Below, piece after piece: positions 45,742 through 57,865 of a stretch of 64,000 nt of DNA (positions are counted from its first letter, which is position 1; each line of letters opens with the position of its first letter). Below the pieces are notes generated by a model that saw only the letters and a program-made list of their open reading frames with translations, did no database searches and was not told the origin of the DNA. Location of the stretch: the NCBI GenBank assembly GCA_003255025.1, contig QANY01003970.1, forward strand, positions 868,001 to 932,000, read 5' to 3'. Source of the DNA: Datisca glomerata (lineage: Eukaryota; Streptophyta; Magnoliopsida; Cucurbitales; Datiscaceae). The position numbers and the translations under genes are program-made.

Positions 45742-47660
45742 TGTTGGAATATGTCCATAAAATAGCGTGTAATAACTATTTATTTGTATTTAGTTATTTC
45801 TGAGACATTAGTATTATTGATTTTTTATGAATAAAATGAAAGCTTTATTTTAAATTAAAGCGTGCTTGTAAATTACTCAAGTCTTGGAACTTTCATCAAC
45901 GAATGAAGAGTGAAGAAAGAGTTGTCTCCAGACGAACTCTTCTGAAAAAGTTCATAACGATATTCGTAGTCTTAGGATCGACTGGACAATCGATTTCAAT
46001 TACGACTGTAAGGTTGAACCAATGTATGCCAGTCTTGGAGCATGAGAGTGGAGACTAAAACGGCTAACCTAGACATGTTATGAGCATGTTGAATAGACCG
46101 GTAACAAATTAGTATAGAACCCATAACCGTTTACCTAGCTCTAAATCTACTTGTTACACTTTAAATGTATTTTCATAATTACCCTTAATCCTGTGGTGAA
46201 TACGTTAGCTTGACTTAGTTAGTTGCAATTCTTGATATGTCAAATGAGTGAGTTCGAATAGGCGGGAATACCTCGGCTGTTGGGATTGTTATTTAATTAA
46301 GTTGAAGTTACGTGATTCACTGATATGAAAATTCATAGTTGGATTGCGAAAGCAACAATATCACCTTATGCTTTATTGATGAGTGTGTGTGAATAAATTA
46401 ACCTGGTCAGGTATTCAATGAATTGAGTCATTAGTTAAGATTTGTGAATTGTACGAGACAATTCATTACTATATCTTTCTTATTCACAGTCAATAAATGA
46501 GTCAAGAAAATAATAACAAGAGGAGTAAAATGGTAATTTTATATTCCGCTATTGTTACTGATATTCACGATGGGTATTATATTAAAACATTCTGTGGACG
46601 GTTAAAAAGGGTTTATTTACACCAATAGAAAAGTAACGCGCATGAATCGGGAGTTGATTCAGTACCGAACTTATAGTGGAGTCGTACGATGTCATGATTA
46701 AGTAGGTTAGGAATTTGCGGAGATAATTTCACCGGGTATTTGAATCTTTAGCTTTGTTTATGTGGTCCATCCGGTCTCAGAAATAGGTCATGAGAACATG
46801 AATAGAGAAACAAGGTAAATTGGATCAAAATGTGTTTTGGTGCCAATACATATTTTCTACACCTATATATGATGGATGATGTACTTAATAGGTTAAGTGT
46901 GATTAATTGTATTGAAATTAATTAATTTATTAATTTATAATTATTAGATAATTAGTAAATAAAAATTAATTAATTAATTGATAATGATCAATGAAATCTA
47001 TCAATTGGATTGATAAATTTCGACACAACTCTAACACTGTGGAGATATGCCAATTTTCGTCAATCTGAATATATGAGGGTGAATTTTCAGAAATTTAAAA
47101 TATATAAGTATATTTGTAAATATCAAAAATTAGATTTTATAAAAATCTAATAACAATTTGATTGCAGAAAGATATAGAGATATAGATCTCATATCAGATA
47201 TAGAGAAAGAGAGTTTTCTCCACTCCCTAATTATTGCCGTCGAAATAGAGCATAGAAGGGAAAATATTCAATTTTTTCCTTCAATCGTTTTGAGAGCCCA
47301 CACTCAAATTTCTATACAAAATTCTCGTGAGATATATTTCTGAAATTAATAGGAGATTGTTGGTGGGCGAAATTTACAAATCGTTCTTGGAGTTCAAGTG
47401 CGTGATTCGGATCCCGAAGCTTGAAGAACACGAAGAACGCTCGAAGGAATTTCGTCAGTTCAGAAATTCTACCGTACAAAGTATAGGTGAAAAATTGTTT
47501 CTAACATTATTTTCTCGTTTAATATCATATATACATAATCGCACGTTGTTTAGTTTTAAATTGTTTAATTCGATTAAATAAATAAATTAATTTTGTTTGA
47601 TATTTCAGTTCGGGGTTCAAATTTATTATTAATTAATTTTTAAACGAACTGATCCCATCA
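45742..47660 (+). mobile_element. Angela/BARE-like solo LTR inside the LINE
   Basis: It starts TGTTGGAATATGTCC, close to Angela/BARE copia LTRs, and ends GATCCCATCA, with ATAAG (45737-45741) and ATAAA (47661-47665) as a 5-bp duplication with one mismatch. LINE reading continues on both sides. There is no coding domain; the short ORFs at 47158-47581 lie in the presumed R/U5 end and I see no function in them. Confidence 0.8.
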
Positions 47661-48970
47661 ATAAAATGTTGAGAGCTTCATTCAAGGACTCTCCTAAAGG
47701 ATTGGTTGATTTGAACAAGGTCTGAAAGTAGCCTAAAGTTAATATTTGGATGCTTTGCCAATCCGTATGCCATCCTCCAAAGTTGTCTTCAAGCCCCTGA
47801 ATCTTCTTATATCTTCTTCGGGTCTCAACACGAGCATGAAAGTACGTTATGTTTTTATCTCCATTTTGCAGCTAACCAACCTGGAGCACGATCTTTCCAA
47901 TATTTATCTTCTTCTATAATTGCTATACGCAATTTGTCCTCCAAATCTCTAATTTCCAGCAAATTCGGATCTCCTTTTTTAAAACAGTCAGAAAGTTGAC
48001 GGTTAAGATCTCTAATAAGCAAACTAGAATTGGCCTTCGCATTTCCTTTCCTCCATTTAACTAACGCCCCCGACTACCCCAAGGGTAGAGACAATGTTTC
48101 TATTTGCTCCATCCGAACAATAACTCTTCCAAGTACCATCTATAATGGAACAATCCGAATGTTGACTCATCTCCGATCAAATCTGAAAATCGGTTTAACT
48201 CTTCTATTCTCCTATGAAGTATCAATAAGAATAAGTAAGTGATCCGACCCATGCGTCAGTAGATGAAACAATTTAGCATTAGGGAACAACTCAAGCCAAC
48301 TATATAATGCCCCAAACACCTATATAATCTTTCCTTAATATAACCGTCCCTCTCCCTTATATATTAATCCACATGAACGAAGGGCCAAAGTAACCAATAT
48401 CAACTAAATCACAATCTTGGGCAAAGCGTTGAAGAGGTAAAAAACTAGAAGCACCTCTATCCAATCCTCCCTGTTTTTCCATCGAATCCACTAAGTCATT
48501 GAAATCTCCCATAACTGCAAATGCTTCCTTACACCATCGATCTGTCAAAATATTAAGTTGAGACTACCTCACATTATCCGAAGTACTAAGATAAACAACA
48601 AAAATTCTCCGGTGAATATCTTTGACAGCATCAAATAATGCTTACGCAGTTACACAACAACCGAGTCATCAAACCAAAACACAGCCATCCCACCTCTAGT
48701 TCCATCCGGATCGACTGTTACACAGCCCGAAGCTTCTATTAGGTACTTCAAATTGTTCACCATAGCAGATCTATTTTTAGTTTCCAAAAGAAAAAGAAGA
48801 TCTGGGGAATGGGTCTTTGAGAGCCCTCGCAAAGAGGAAACTGTCAGGGGTTCCTCACACTCTGACAGTTCCACACCAGAGCTCTCACGGGTTACTTTGG
48901 GGACACTTTGGGTCGGCTTCCTCCACCCTTTTAGCTCTTTGTCCATTTGCATCACCTTCCCCTCTTTACT
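47661..48970 (-). pseudogene. LINE endonuclease region of ORF2
   Basis: 48955-48650 has LTVSSLRGLSKTHSPDLLFLLETKN (endonuclease opening with the catalytic Glu) and GTRGGMAVFWFD. 48548-48357 has FAVMGDFNDLVDSMEKQGG and DLVDIGYFGPSFMW, the APE-type core. 48350-47661 reads as the link towards RT, up to the solo LTR. Confidence 0.82.
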
Positions 48971-48989
48971 TCTTTGAACTTATCATAAA

Positions 48990-50372
48990 AAATGATCTCA
49001 TGAAGATATATGACTCCATCTACAGTATCATTTCGTTCTTCTACTGGAGAAGACAACATGTTCTTCCTTTTAGAAGTCGGGTTTAAAACCTCCACTCGAA
49101 CAAAATTACCCAGCCTAAGATTTCATTCAGTTTTAGAGCTTCCAACCCCATGCTGACTTTCATTTTTAAATTGGCACACAACATTAGAGTTATAAAAAGA
49201 ATGACCCATGGATGAATTATCCATTCCACGAGCTTTAAACTTTATTTTCCTAAGTCCATCTTGTGCCTGGGCTCGAAGGAGTGCTCGGCCGAGATCAAAG
49301 GGATCGTCTTCTACACTCAAAGGCTTGACCGATTGCCTTGTCTCACATTTTAAAGGCCCACTATCCCAATCACTTCCTTCTTCTTTCACAACCATCTCCA
49401 CCAGGCCCACTCCACTATGCTGACCCACATTCGAATAAGGCCCATTTCTCTTAGCCGAAACCCCCGAATCCATATTGGCAAATTCTATTTCATCCAGGGA
49501 GTTAATAGAAAGATTCACCTTACACGTACCCCTCCATGATCTCCATTAAATCCATCTCCCATGATCTCCTCGCCTACCTTATCAGCAACGTCTTCCCCCT
49601 TAGAAGGAGAAAAATCCGTCTGATTAGTAACGAACTCCTGAATTATCGGTTGAAAATTAAAGTTAACCATATCCGAATCTGGAACTATCGGAGCCCTCCG
49701 ATCCGTCACCACCGAGCCGCCATAGGTTTTATCCGTCCATCTTCCTCTACTCCGCCCAAAACTACCATATGCTCCCCTTTCTCTATTCCTCCATGACGAT
49801 CTCTAACGTATTTGAAAAGACACCAAGTTTTCTGACCGTTAAAATGATGAACGATCCTCACAGTAAGGGTTTGGTTATATTCAGTTCTACTTTGACACGT
49901 AGAAACCGATTGAGTTCAAACCCATCTCTAGAGTAATTCTCTTCATAGTCAATCACCTTACCAGCTTTACTGGCTATCAACTGATCCACTCTTCAACGTC
50001 ATCAACGTCATTCCTGGTGTCCACCATTTGATAGCGAAAATACTACCTGCAAACAACCGTGGTCCATTTCCAACAACGAAGTTAAGAATTGCTTCGTTAT
50101 TGAAAAAGATTTGAAAGACATATTTCCCTACTTCCACAAAATGAACTTCATTATAAATCCCCCAAGCCTTCGACAACGTCTTTCTGAGACCAAAGAAAGT
50201 ATATCTTCTGTTTAAGAACAATCTTCCTAAAATACTCAGTCTATTAGTTTCCACACTCCCATAAGTCGCCTCCCTGGGAATTACTATTTCTCTAACTTCC
50301 TCTTCCGTGAGATTGCAACGACAAAATGATCAGCCAAACTATCATCAATATTATTTCTATCCGAAAAATCCA
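48990..50372 (-). pseudogene. LINE ORF1 with DUF4283 domain
   Basis: The minus strand can start at the ATG at 50372 (MDFSDRNNIDDSLADHFV). The frame 50254-49967 (LSILGRLFLNRRYTFFGLRKTLSKAW...VFQIFFNNEAILNFVV) is a DUF4283 domain, usual in ORF1 of plant L1 elements. Low-complexity text follows to about 49123. A consistent zinc knuckle was not found. The frame is broken in several places. Confidence 0.75.
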
Positions 50373-50484
50373 TCGATCATGCGAAAGAACAAAGAACCAA
50401 GATGCCAAAGGAGACAACACAGTTTTTTGTGTAGCCCTTTTTTATTCTTAATGGTTTGTTAATTCAACTTATTATTTAACAATT

Positions 50485-51480
50485 AATTGTAATTGTCTTA
50501 AATAAAAATAAAATACGAATATAAAATTATAGTGAAACTAATTTAATTATTTTTAAAAATAGTTAAAAAATTATAACAGTCTTAAAATGATTAAATGTTA
50601 CAATTTTAATTTTTTTAAAATTATTTCCATGGTCTTTCCTGTTCAGTGCTAAACTTTTGCCATTTTCCAGTCTCTTTCTCCATGGGCCTGCAAATGGGCT
50701 GGTCTGTTACTCTATAAAAGTAGGTCCATTTCTAGCCTTGCTTCCCATGTCTAGGGTCAGTAGCATATAGGAATCCAAGGTATATGTAATTATATATAAA
50801 AAAATTTAACAATGTTATTTGACAAAATTTATGATGTATCAAAACTTTATGTGAGAAAAATAGATTGATTATAATTTTTTAACTTATTAAGATGCATCAA
50901 TCTAGTTATGTCATATTGGTTATAATTTTTAACTTATCAAGATATATCTAAATTTATGATGCATCACAAATTGAGTTAAATTACATTTTTTTGAAACAAC
51001 TACTCATTTGAGTAGGCATGGGGTAGGAGTTTTGGAGTATCCTCATTTTCCCGACTGCACATGCACATATCCTACTTACATGTACAGCCACACATTCACA
51101 TCCAATAGGCTGTGGAAATACTTATAAAGGAGGAAAATCAAGATGGTCAAGCTTAAATTTAGAAGTTTCCAATATTGAAATGTGCAATATGGCACTATTG
51201 GATGGTCAAGCATAGTTCACATCCAATTTCTGATTTCCCTTTTTGTGTTGGTATATATCCATTTTCAGTTTTTAATACGTTTTAACTTTCTGAATTTTTT
51301 TTTGGGTAGAATAAGAAAATCTCACCTTCATTTCGGTGTCTTTTCAGATTGAAAAGTACATACAAAAGAAGTAGCAAACCTAAAAAATTCAAATAACCAC
51401 AATCTCTGAACAAAACGAAACTAAAACCATAGACACTTGACTAATGAAGTTCACAAGAAACTCACACAAGATCAAAATCC
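50485..51480. other. Spacer and 3' UTR of LEA gene
   Basis: 50485-50800 is AT-rich. 50640-50760 holds ordinary unique sequence. Imperfect repeats of AACTTATYAAGATRYATC occur near 50880-50960. The last 100-150 bases are the likely 3' UTR of the minus-strand LEA gene. No gene is otherwise seen. Confidence 0.4.
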
Positions 51481-53058
51481 TTATAGCTCTGCAGTGTCCT
51501 TCCTCATCTTCACTCCAAGATCCCCTGCAGTTTGACTCACTCTCTCTTTAGCACCCTCATACTTAGCCTTTGCTCCTTCCGTCATCGTCTCCTTCGCCGA
51601 CTCGTACCTCTCTCCCACCACACGTTTAGCTTCGTCATACGCCTTCCCTGCATCGTCTCCCACATCCCTGGCCTTCTCCTCTCCATATCCAATTACATCT
51701 TCCATTGTCCCCCCTACGTCATACAATTTATTTGATGCTTGATTTATTCTGTGCTTCACTTCATCATACACATTCGTCGCTTGCTCTTTCCCGAATTTCA
51801 TTGCGTTTGACGCCTTCTCCGAACTAATATCCGGAGAGCTGATATCTTTCACCGTGTTCACCTTGTCCCGAGCTTGTTCGTATACATTTTCTCCTACTTT
51901 GTCTGATGCTTGATATATCATGTGCTTCACTTCGTCATACGCGTTCGTAGCTTTCTCTTTCCCGTATTCTATTGCGTCTGACGCCTTCTCTGAATCGATG
52001 TCTTTTGCCGTGTTCACCTTGTCCCGAGCTCGATCGTATGCGCTTGATCCTTTGTCAATGCCGTACAACGTTGCGTCCGACATTTTTTCTCTGGCTTCAT
52101 AGAAGCCGTCCGATGCCTTATTCGTAGCCGTGTTCAGCTTATGTTTAACGTCGTCGTATACGTCAGACGCTCTGTCTTTGCCATACTTTATCGGTTCAGA
52201 CGCGCCATCCCTTGCGTTCACCGCCTTGTCTGATACCATTCTAATCACTTCGTCTGCCTTCTCCGACGCGAAATCCTTTAAATCACCAGCTTTTTCATAG
52301 GCCATGTTGGCTGCCTCTCCAGCCTTATCGGAGGCGTATTTCGACCCATCTGAAAAAACCGGAGTCAATGATCGCTAAAACGTCGAAAGCTCGGAAAAAC
52401 CCCGGTAGTTTCGAAGAATTAATCGAAAATTTACCAAACGCGGCAGAATTGATGGTGTTAGTGGTCCTTGAAGCTGCATCACCAGCGTCATCCATAATGT
52501 TATGTGCAGTATCTTTCACATTCTCTTTATTAATTCCAAATCCACTGAAAGCCAACACAATATATATTATATAGCAATATATGAATATCATATACAGCAG
52601 TCATATATGAGAAAGAGAGAGGCAAACACTGATGTACGGAAAAATTGACGGTAATCCATTAAGTAATAAATATAAAAACATCTTCATGCATGTACATTAA
52701 AACATCTCATATACGGTACATGTACTGTACTATAGAATTATCCAGTGTACTTAAAACAAACATTGAAATAAATTGATCATATTTTTCCCAACAATTGGCC
52801 CTTCATACAATATAAAAAGAGAGAGAAGAAAATTGGAAGAAGGTTGAAAGAGAATGGAAGTTACTCGGAAAACTTGTCAAAAGCCCAATCAACCCATGAT
52901 GATGATGATGATGATTCAGAATTGGCATTACCATTCTCATCCTCTTCATGGTAATTCCTCTCCATTCCTTCCTCTCTCCAACACTGACCCACCACCACCA
53001 ACATTCCCACCAACACCACCACCATCACCCCATACGACGCCGTTCTTTTCCCCATCAT
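51481..53058 (-). CDS. LEA group-4 protein with signal peptide
   Basis: Three exons on the minus strand, 53058-52865, 52544-52435 and 52349-51481, join to 1173 nt (390 aa) with GT-AG introns and matching phases. Residues 1-26 form a signal peptide (hydrophobic VMVVVLVGMLVVVG, then QC). SSSSSSWVDWAFDKFS follows near residue 60. From about residue 100 the protein is a string of charged helical 11-mer-like LEA_4 repeats (for example AYDEVKHMI, YGKEKATNAYDE). A 50-residue unit is duplicated (about 206-253 and 258-309). Proteins of this type are disordered in water, fold into helices on drying and protect membranes or proteins; the signal peptide suggests the secretory route. Closest Arabidopsis type, from memory, is At4g36600/At2g18340. 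Confidence 0.9.
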
Positions 53059-53151
53059 CTCTTTATCCTCAATCGAACTGTGTTATTCTTTATCAGATAA
53101 ACTCACAGCCAATAATGTAATTGAAGCAGAAGACAGAGATCTCAGTACCGC

Positions 53152-53264
53152 TTTTAAATGGGTAAAAGAAGGTCGTTTTGCGTCCACGTGTCGCTTCATC
53201 GGTCAACGTGGCAGTTAATGAAACAGTTAGTGAAAGGATCAGTGTTTTTGTTCTGACACGTGTT
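53152..53264 (-). promoter_or_regulatory. ABRE/G-box cluster and TATA of the LEA gene
   Basis: Upstream of the LEA ATG (53058) lie TTTAAAAG-like TATA sequence at about 53152-53160 and three ACGT cores: CCACGTGTC (53184-53192), AACGTGGCA (53205-53213) and GACACGTGTT (53255-53264). ABRE clusters of this sort bind bZIP factors and give ABA, drought and seed expression. The effect here is inferred. Confidence 0.65.
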
Positions 53265-53852
53265 GGTCGGCCATATTTTGCTCCACCGGAGCTGGGCCTC
53301 CACATCTCCCCGGAATTTTCTCAGAAAATTGGAAAGAAAATTAAGAGAAGATTGTTCTACGGTTGATATTTGGTCAAGTTCCTCAAGTAATTGGAACCCT
53401 TAACTGGTTTTGTTTTTCTTTTTTTTTTAAATCAAAATTTACCAAATATTTTACTAATTCAAGGTAGAAATTTTCTAGACCAACTAAATTGTAAATTAAA
53501 TATTGATTGATTAACTAACGTTGATATTTTGATAAATTAAATAATTTGATCATTTGAAACGTTAAAATTTATTATATATCTTGATCAGTATAAAATTACT
53601 ATTCAAGATATAAGCATATGAGTTTATTTACTACTCCAACTCATGTGGTCTTAAAATGGATTGATGGGTTGTATTTATTTTATTGTCAATCATATGAAGT
53701 TGTAATTGGTTTTTTTTTGTCTGAAGTTGTAATTGGTTTGAATCATTACTTTCTATCATATATTAGTGTCACTATTTAAAATAAAAAGACTAGAGCTTTG
53801 TTACGACACGTCGCCTCACTTCACTCATTTCCATTTACGTTGAGCTGAGTAG
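53265..53852. other. Spacer upstream of the LEA gene
   Basis: Ordinary AT-rich sequence; short GAAGTTGTAATTGGTTT repeat near 53695-53745. No gene. Confidence 0.4.
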
Positions 53853-54371
53853 TAAGGGTGTAAAAATCGGCTAAGTTGATCAAACTGAACCAGATCAAAT
53901 TGAAAATAATAGATTTAGTTTTTTTTAGTTAATTGTGATCGGTTCGGTTTTAGATTAAAAAAAATTAAACTTTCGGTTTAGTGCAAAATTTTTTATATTT
54001 TGAATGGATCGACCATTTATCCTCCCTCATATATATACATATTTATTTTCTAACATTTCTCTCATCTCTCTATATATCCTATTTATTTTCTCACAATTCT
54101 CTCATTTCTCTCATCTTTCTTTAATATTTAGTTTACATATTGTAGTTTAAATTATGAGTTTTTATTATAATGCATGAAAAACTTATAATTTTTTGGAACA
54201 TGAATGATTAAATTCATTGATGGATCTCTTTAAAAAAATTCTTGATTGGTCGGTTCGGTTTATATATGCACATAATAGGTGGGTTTGACTCTCGTTTTGA
54301 CAAGATCGTGAATTTCAGTTCGGCCTAATTTTTATGTTAAAATTGGACTGAACCGACCATGCACACCCCTA
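53853..54371. mobile_element. hAT-like MITE, 519 bp
   Basis: It opens TAAGGGTGTAAAAATCGG and closes CCGACCATGCACACCCCTA, related inverted ends. CTGAGTAG (53845-53852) and CTCAGCAG (54372-54379) are 6/8 alike, a plausible decayed 8-bp duplication. Like the element at 4304-4614 it is rich in GGTTCGGTT and lacks coding sequence. Confidence 0.5.
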
Positions 54372-54967
54372 CTCAGCAGCCTGTTGATTCGTAGTAAACA
54401 CGAGTTGAGGCTGAAAAAGATTTCGTCAATATTATTCATAAAATATTTAGGCGAATAATGTGTTATTTTTTTAGTTTATGAGTTTATTATTTTGGTCTCT
54501 AATCTTGTCAATTAGAAATATTTTACTAAGTGTTTATAAAAACATGATAATTGCCCTGGTGGTAAGGTAACGGGCAACTTATTAAAAAGGACTTATTGGT
54601 GAAAAAGACTTATTGGTGAACATTGATATTTTCGTGACTAATTAATTTCAATTTCAAAAATTAATTTTAACCTAGAAATATTTTTTACATTATATTTACA
54701 TAAATATATATAATATTCCACAATTCAAGCATTGACTAACTATAGTTTTCACCCTCATAATATTCCATATTGATTACGATTCCTTCGAGCACAAGGAGAA
54801 GGAGTGAGTCCCACTCAAAATTTAATTTTGAGCATATTGGAAAATATTGACGTCTTCTTCATTTGCAACCTCTACCTTAGAATTATTAGTTCGAGCATTA
54901 CGTTTAAAAGGCAACTTACTCCAAACGTTGATGGAGTTTATGCATTGTCTCCTTAATGCATCAATCT
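54372..54967. other. Spacer
   Basis: AT-rich unique sequence, no feature seen. Confidence 0.35.
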
Positions 54968-55441
54968 TACTGAGTGTTATTAAAGTTTTTCAATCTCAAA
55001 ATTAGCTTGAGAGTTGAGATTCTCCATTATACTTATAAACTGATTACTAGTTCATTCCATAAATGATGTGCGATAACCCCAACAATCTCATTATCACATA
55101 TCGGGTCCTGAGTTGGATAACCATCGACTCGCTCTACCCGGATTCACCAACTATCGGATCCTTGAGTCGGATAACTGTCGACTTGCTTCACTCAGATCAT
55201 CATACATCGAGCCATGAGTTGGGGATTCAGTTACTCACTACACATCAGATTGTGAGTCAGATGGTCATACAACTCACTTCACCTAGATTGTGCTGAAGAC
55301 TTGTTGGATAAACCTAGACCTGACTCTGATACCAGTGTTGAGTGTTATTAGATTTTCTCAACCCCAAAAATTAGCTTGAGAGGTGAGACTCTCCATCACA
55401 CTTATAAACTGACTACCAATCCCTTCCATAACTGATGTGTA
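54968..55441 (-). mobile_element. TRIM-like miniature LTR retrotransposon
   Basis: Two direct repeats of about 105 bp (54968-55080 and 55336-55441) share GAGTGTTATTA, ATTAGCTTGAGAG, TGAGAYTCTCCAT and CTTATAAACTGA. The interval is only about 255 bp. Directly beside the right copy the minus strand reads CTGGTATCAGAGTCAGG, a primer site for initiator-Met tRNA. Small LTRs, a tiny interior and a primer site define TRIM elements. Exact ends are uncertain. Confidence 0.7.
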
Positions 55442-56115
55442 TAAAAATATTTTTATTAGAAGAAAAATGCTTTAAACAAGAAGTTATTTACCAAACCGCG
55501 ACGAAAGGTAATGCTACTTTACCTTTCCTTGCGATTTAAAACCACCAGAAGAATTTGAACCTATATACACCGGTGGTAAAAATCCATCGTATAGGTTGTT
55601 TCAATATGTTATGGCGGCTCAAGTTAGCTGCTAGTATAGAGTTGTGTTTTATGGCAGAGCATTGAATCATCAATAATAGGGTATTGGAAAAACTTGCGCG
55701 TAGAAAATTTGAGTTATACTGATAGTATAAAATGAACAATTCAACACTATACCTGTGGTTTTAAAGATGCTCTTGTATAGGCGGTTTAGCAAAACCGTAA
55801 TTAAGTAGTAGTGATGTGTCGGCATGGAGTTGCGTCAGCTGTAGATATAGACTAGGCTAAGGAACGGACTTCATCTCTTTTTCTATTATCTTTACTTACA
55901 CCTTACACTTCCGTTGAGTCTAACGAGGAAGGGGGGGAGAGGAGATTAAGGATAGTCACTCCACTCCATAGATAGTGAACACAGATTCTTGTTTCATTTT
56001 CAATTCCTTTCGGGTCGAAAATGCGGGCTGCTGGCTGCTGGTGGGGCTGTGCCCATTCAACTGAGTTCAAGAAAAGGTAGCAAAACGCTATCGTTTATTG
56101 CATAATTAATTGTAA
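55442..56115. other. Region with CACTA-like subterminal sequence
   Basis: It contains CCACCGGTGG-like and GGCGGTTTAGCAAAACCG motifs and a TAGTAGTG string at 55805-55812 that resemble a decayed CACTA end, but no exact terminus. A G-rich stretch (55930-55950) and a primer-like region follow. No gene is supportable. Confidence 0.35.
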
Positions 56116-56455
56116 CACTACAAGAAAATCAATCTATGTCGGCGTTTTATGGTGGTCGATGGTACAACCGCCGTGAAAAAAAGCTGTGGAAATCATTTAG
56201 CCGCGATTTTATTATAACTGCCATAAAAGTTTCTCTTTAGCGGCTGTTTTAGGTTAACCGCCGGTAAAAGTCATATTTCATGACCTATTACGGCAGTTTA
56301 TTCAGAATCGGCGCTACTGGTCTTTTAAATCCCTACCTCCCTTGGAACCCTCGAAGTAGTAAGTTCTTTTTCCCTCAAACTCTCTTACAGGCGATTCACT
56401 GCTGCTGTCAACAGCGCTCCTTCCGGTCGCTCCTCGCCATTGTTCGTCCGCAGAT

Positions 56456-56458
<3 letters not shown>

Positions 56459-56507
<49 letters not shown>
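56459..56507. repeat. (TC)n microsatellite
   Basis: About 24 uninterrupted TC units, within a CT-rich leader-like segment. Confidence 0.95.
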
Positions 56508-56511
<4 letters not shown>

Positions 56512-57865
56512 CTTACTAACTCAGCATCTTCACCTACATTCTGTAATTTTTTATTTCGCATCTAAGGTTTACTGATCTAGGTTTTTGAGTTAGTCTTGGC
56601 TTTACTGATTTGAGATTTTGAGTTAATTATGAAGTCTTGGCTTTCACTGATTTGGAGTTTTGAGTTAATTATGAAATCTTGGCTTTCATTGATTTGGGGT
56701 TTTGATTTAATTCTGCTAATGGTATATACTTTTAAGTTGCTTGAAATTGAAGTGTTCGAGATTATTTCTGCGTATTGAAGTGTTGAATATCATCACAATA
56801 TTTGTTTGAAATCGAAATTGAAAGTGAAATATTGGAGTTGAAGTGTTGAATGTCACCTGGTTAAGTCGTTATTTGAAAAAAAAAACATAATGCGATTTGG
56901 TGGATGAGTATGTGCTTTGATTTGTATCCTGACTAATCTCATCATAATAGTAGACATGACTCTTGCTCTTCTCATCCTGATTTAAGTTCTTATTGCAGCA
57001 ATAAATAGCCAATTTAGCTTAACAAATTTGCGTTTAAATTGGAAAGAAAAATTTGGATACAAAATCAGATAATATTTTGCACTAAGACGGGTTGTGGTTT
57101 TGTAGATGAAAATTAATCAGAAAAAAATTCTCCTATGTTTTGTTGGAAATTAAGTGCCATTTTACTTTTGTATTCTTCATTTGGTGGCTGAAGAATTGGA
57201 TTAGAGAACGAATTGGGAATGTGAAATGATAGAACTTGATTTTGGCTAATTTCTCTCTGATATCCAAGGAAAAAAAATGGAAGAGGAAAACACATGGCCT
57301 CTTATATATTTATTTAATTATTATCATGTTTGATTGGTATTTATACATATAACTATATCTTTAGGTGAATCAACTCAGTTTTTAAGTTTGTTAATTTCAG
57401 TACGTCCATATTTGCTGTAATTTGTTTTCCGTGGTTGGATTCTTATTGATCATATTTCATGTGACAGTACTGTAAGCATTCACTAGTAGAGCATGAAAGT
57501 GACTTGCTGTTATTAGTTTTAGGGAGACTGCCATTATATATTGTTGATATGGTACTCCACTCCACATTATATCTTTCATGATTTCTCTTTAAAAGATTTT
57601 TGCCATAATTTCCTGAAGATAATGTAATTTTCTTATGAAGCTTATCAAATTTTCTTCTGCTTTGAAAGATATGAAGTAGTATTATATTTCCATGTCATCA
57701 CTCAAGCACATCCCTGATGTGTATAATGGGGTTAGTCCAATGCCTTGCCTATGCTCTCTTATTTGGTACGTATTTGAAGTTTTTAGGAGATTTTTTTTTA
57801 AAAGCATTTAATATACCATTTTATATGCTGTTAATTAGGTGTTTGTGTTAATGTTTGTGAGGTAG

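Larger units (their letters stand above)
36884..50472 (-). mobile_element. L1-type LINE, minus strand, nested and rearranged
   Basis: TATTTAACAATT occurs at both borders (36872-36883 and 50473-50484), a perfect 12-bp target duplication. At the left border the minus strand ends in a short A-run, as a LINE 3' end should. From right to left the minus strand gives ORF1 with DUF4283, endonuclease, RT, and at the far left an RNase H. The RT-to-RNase H segment (42057-43034) is present but inverted. Inside the LINE lie a plus-strand copia element with LTRs in opposite orientations and a 1.9-kb solo LTR. Copies of ORFs are broken. Confidence 0.85.

Noticed and set aside
47158..47581. Two adjacent plus-strand ORFs in the solo LTR
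   Set aside because: They lie in the presumed R/U5 part of an LTR and show no family resemblance.
56280..56519. ORF with a long Ser-Leu run
   Set aside because: The run is the TC microsatellite; the rest resembles a gene leader, not coding DNA.
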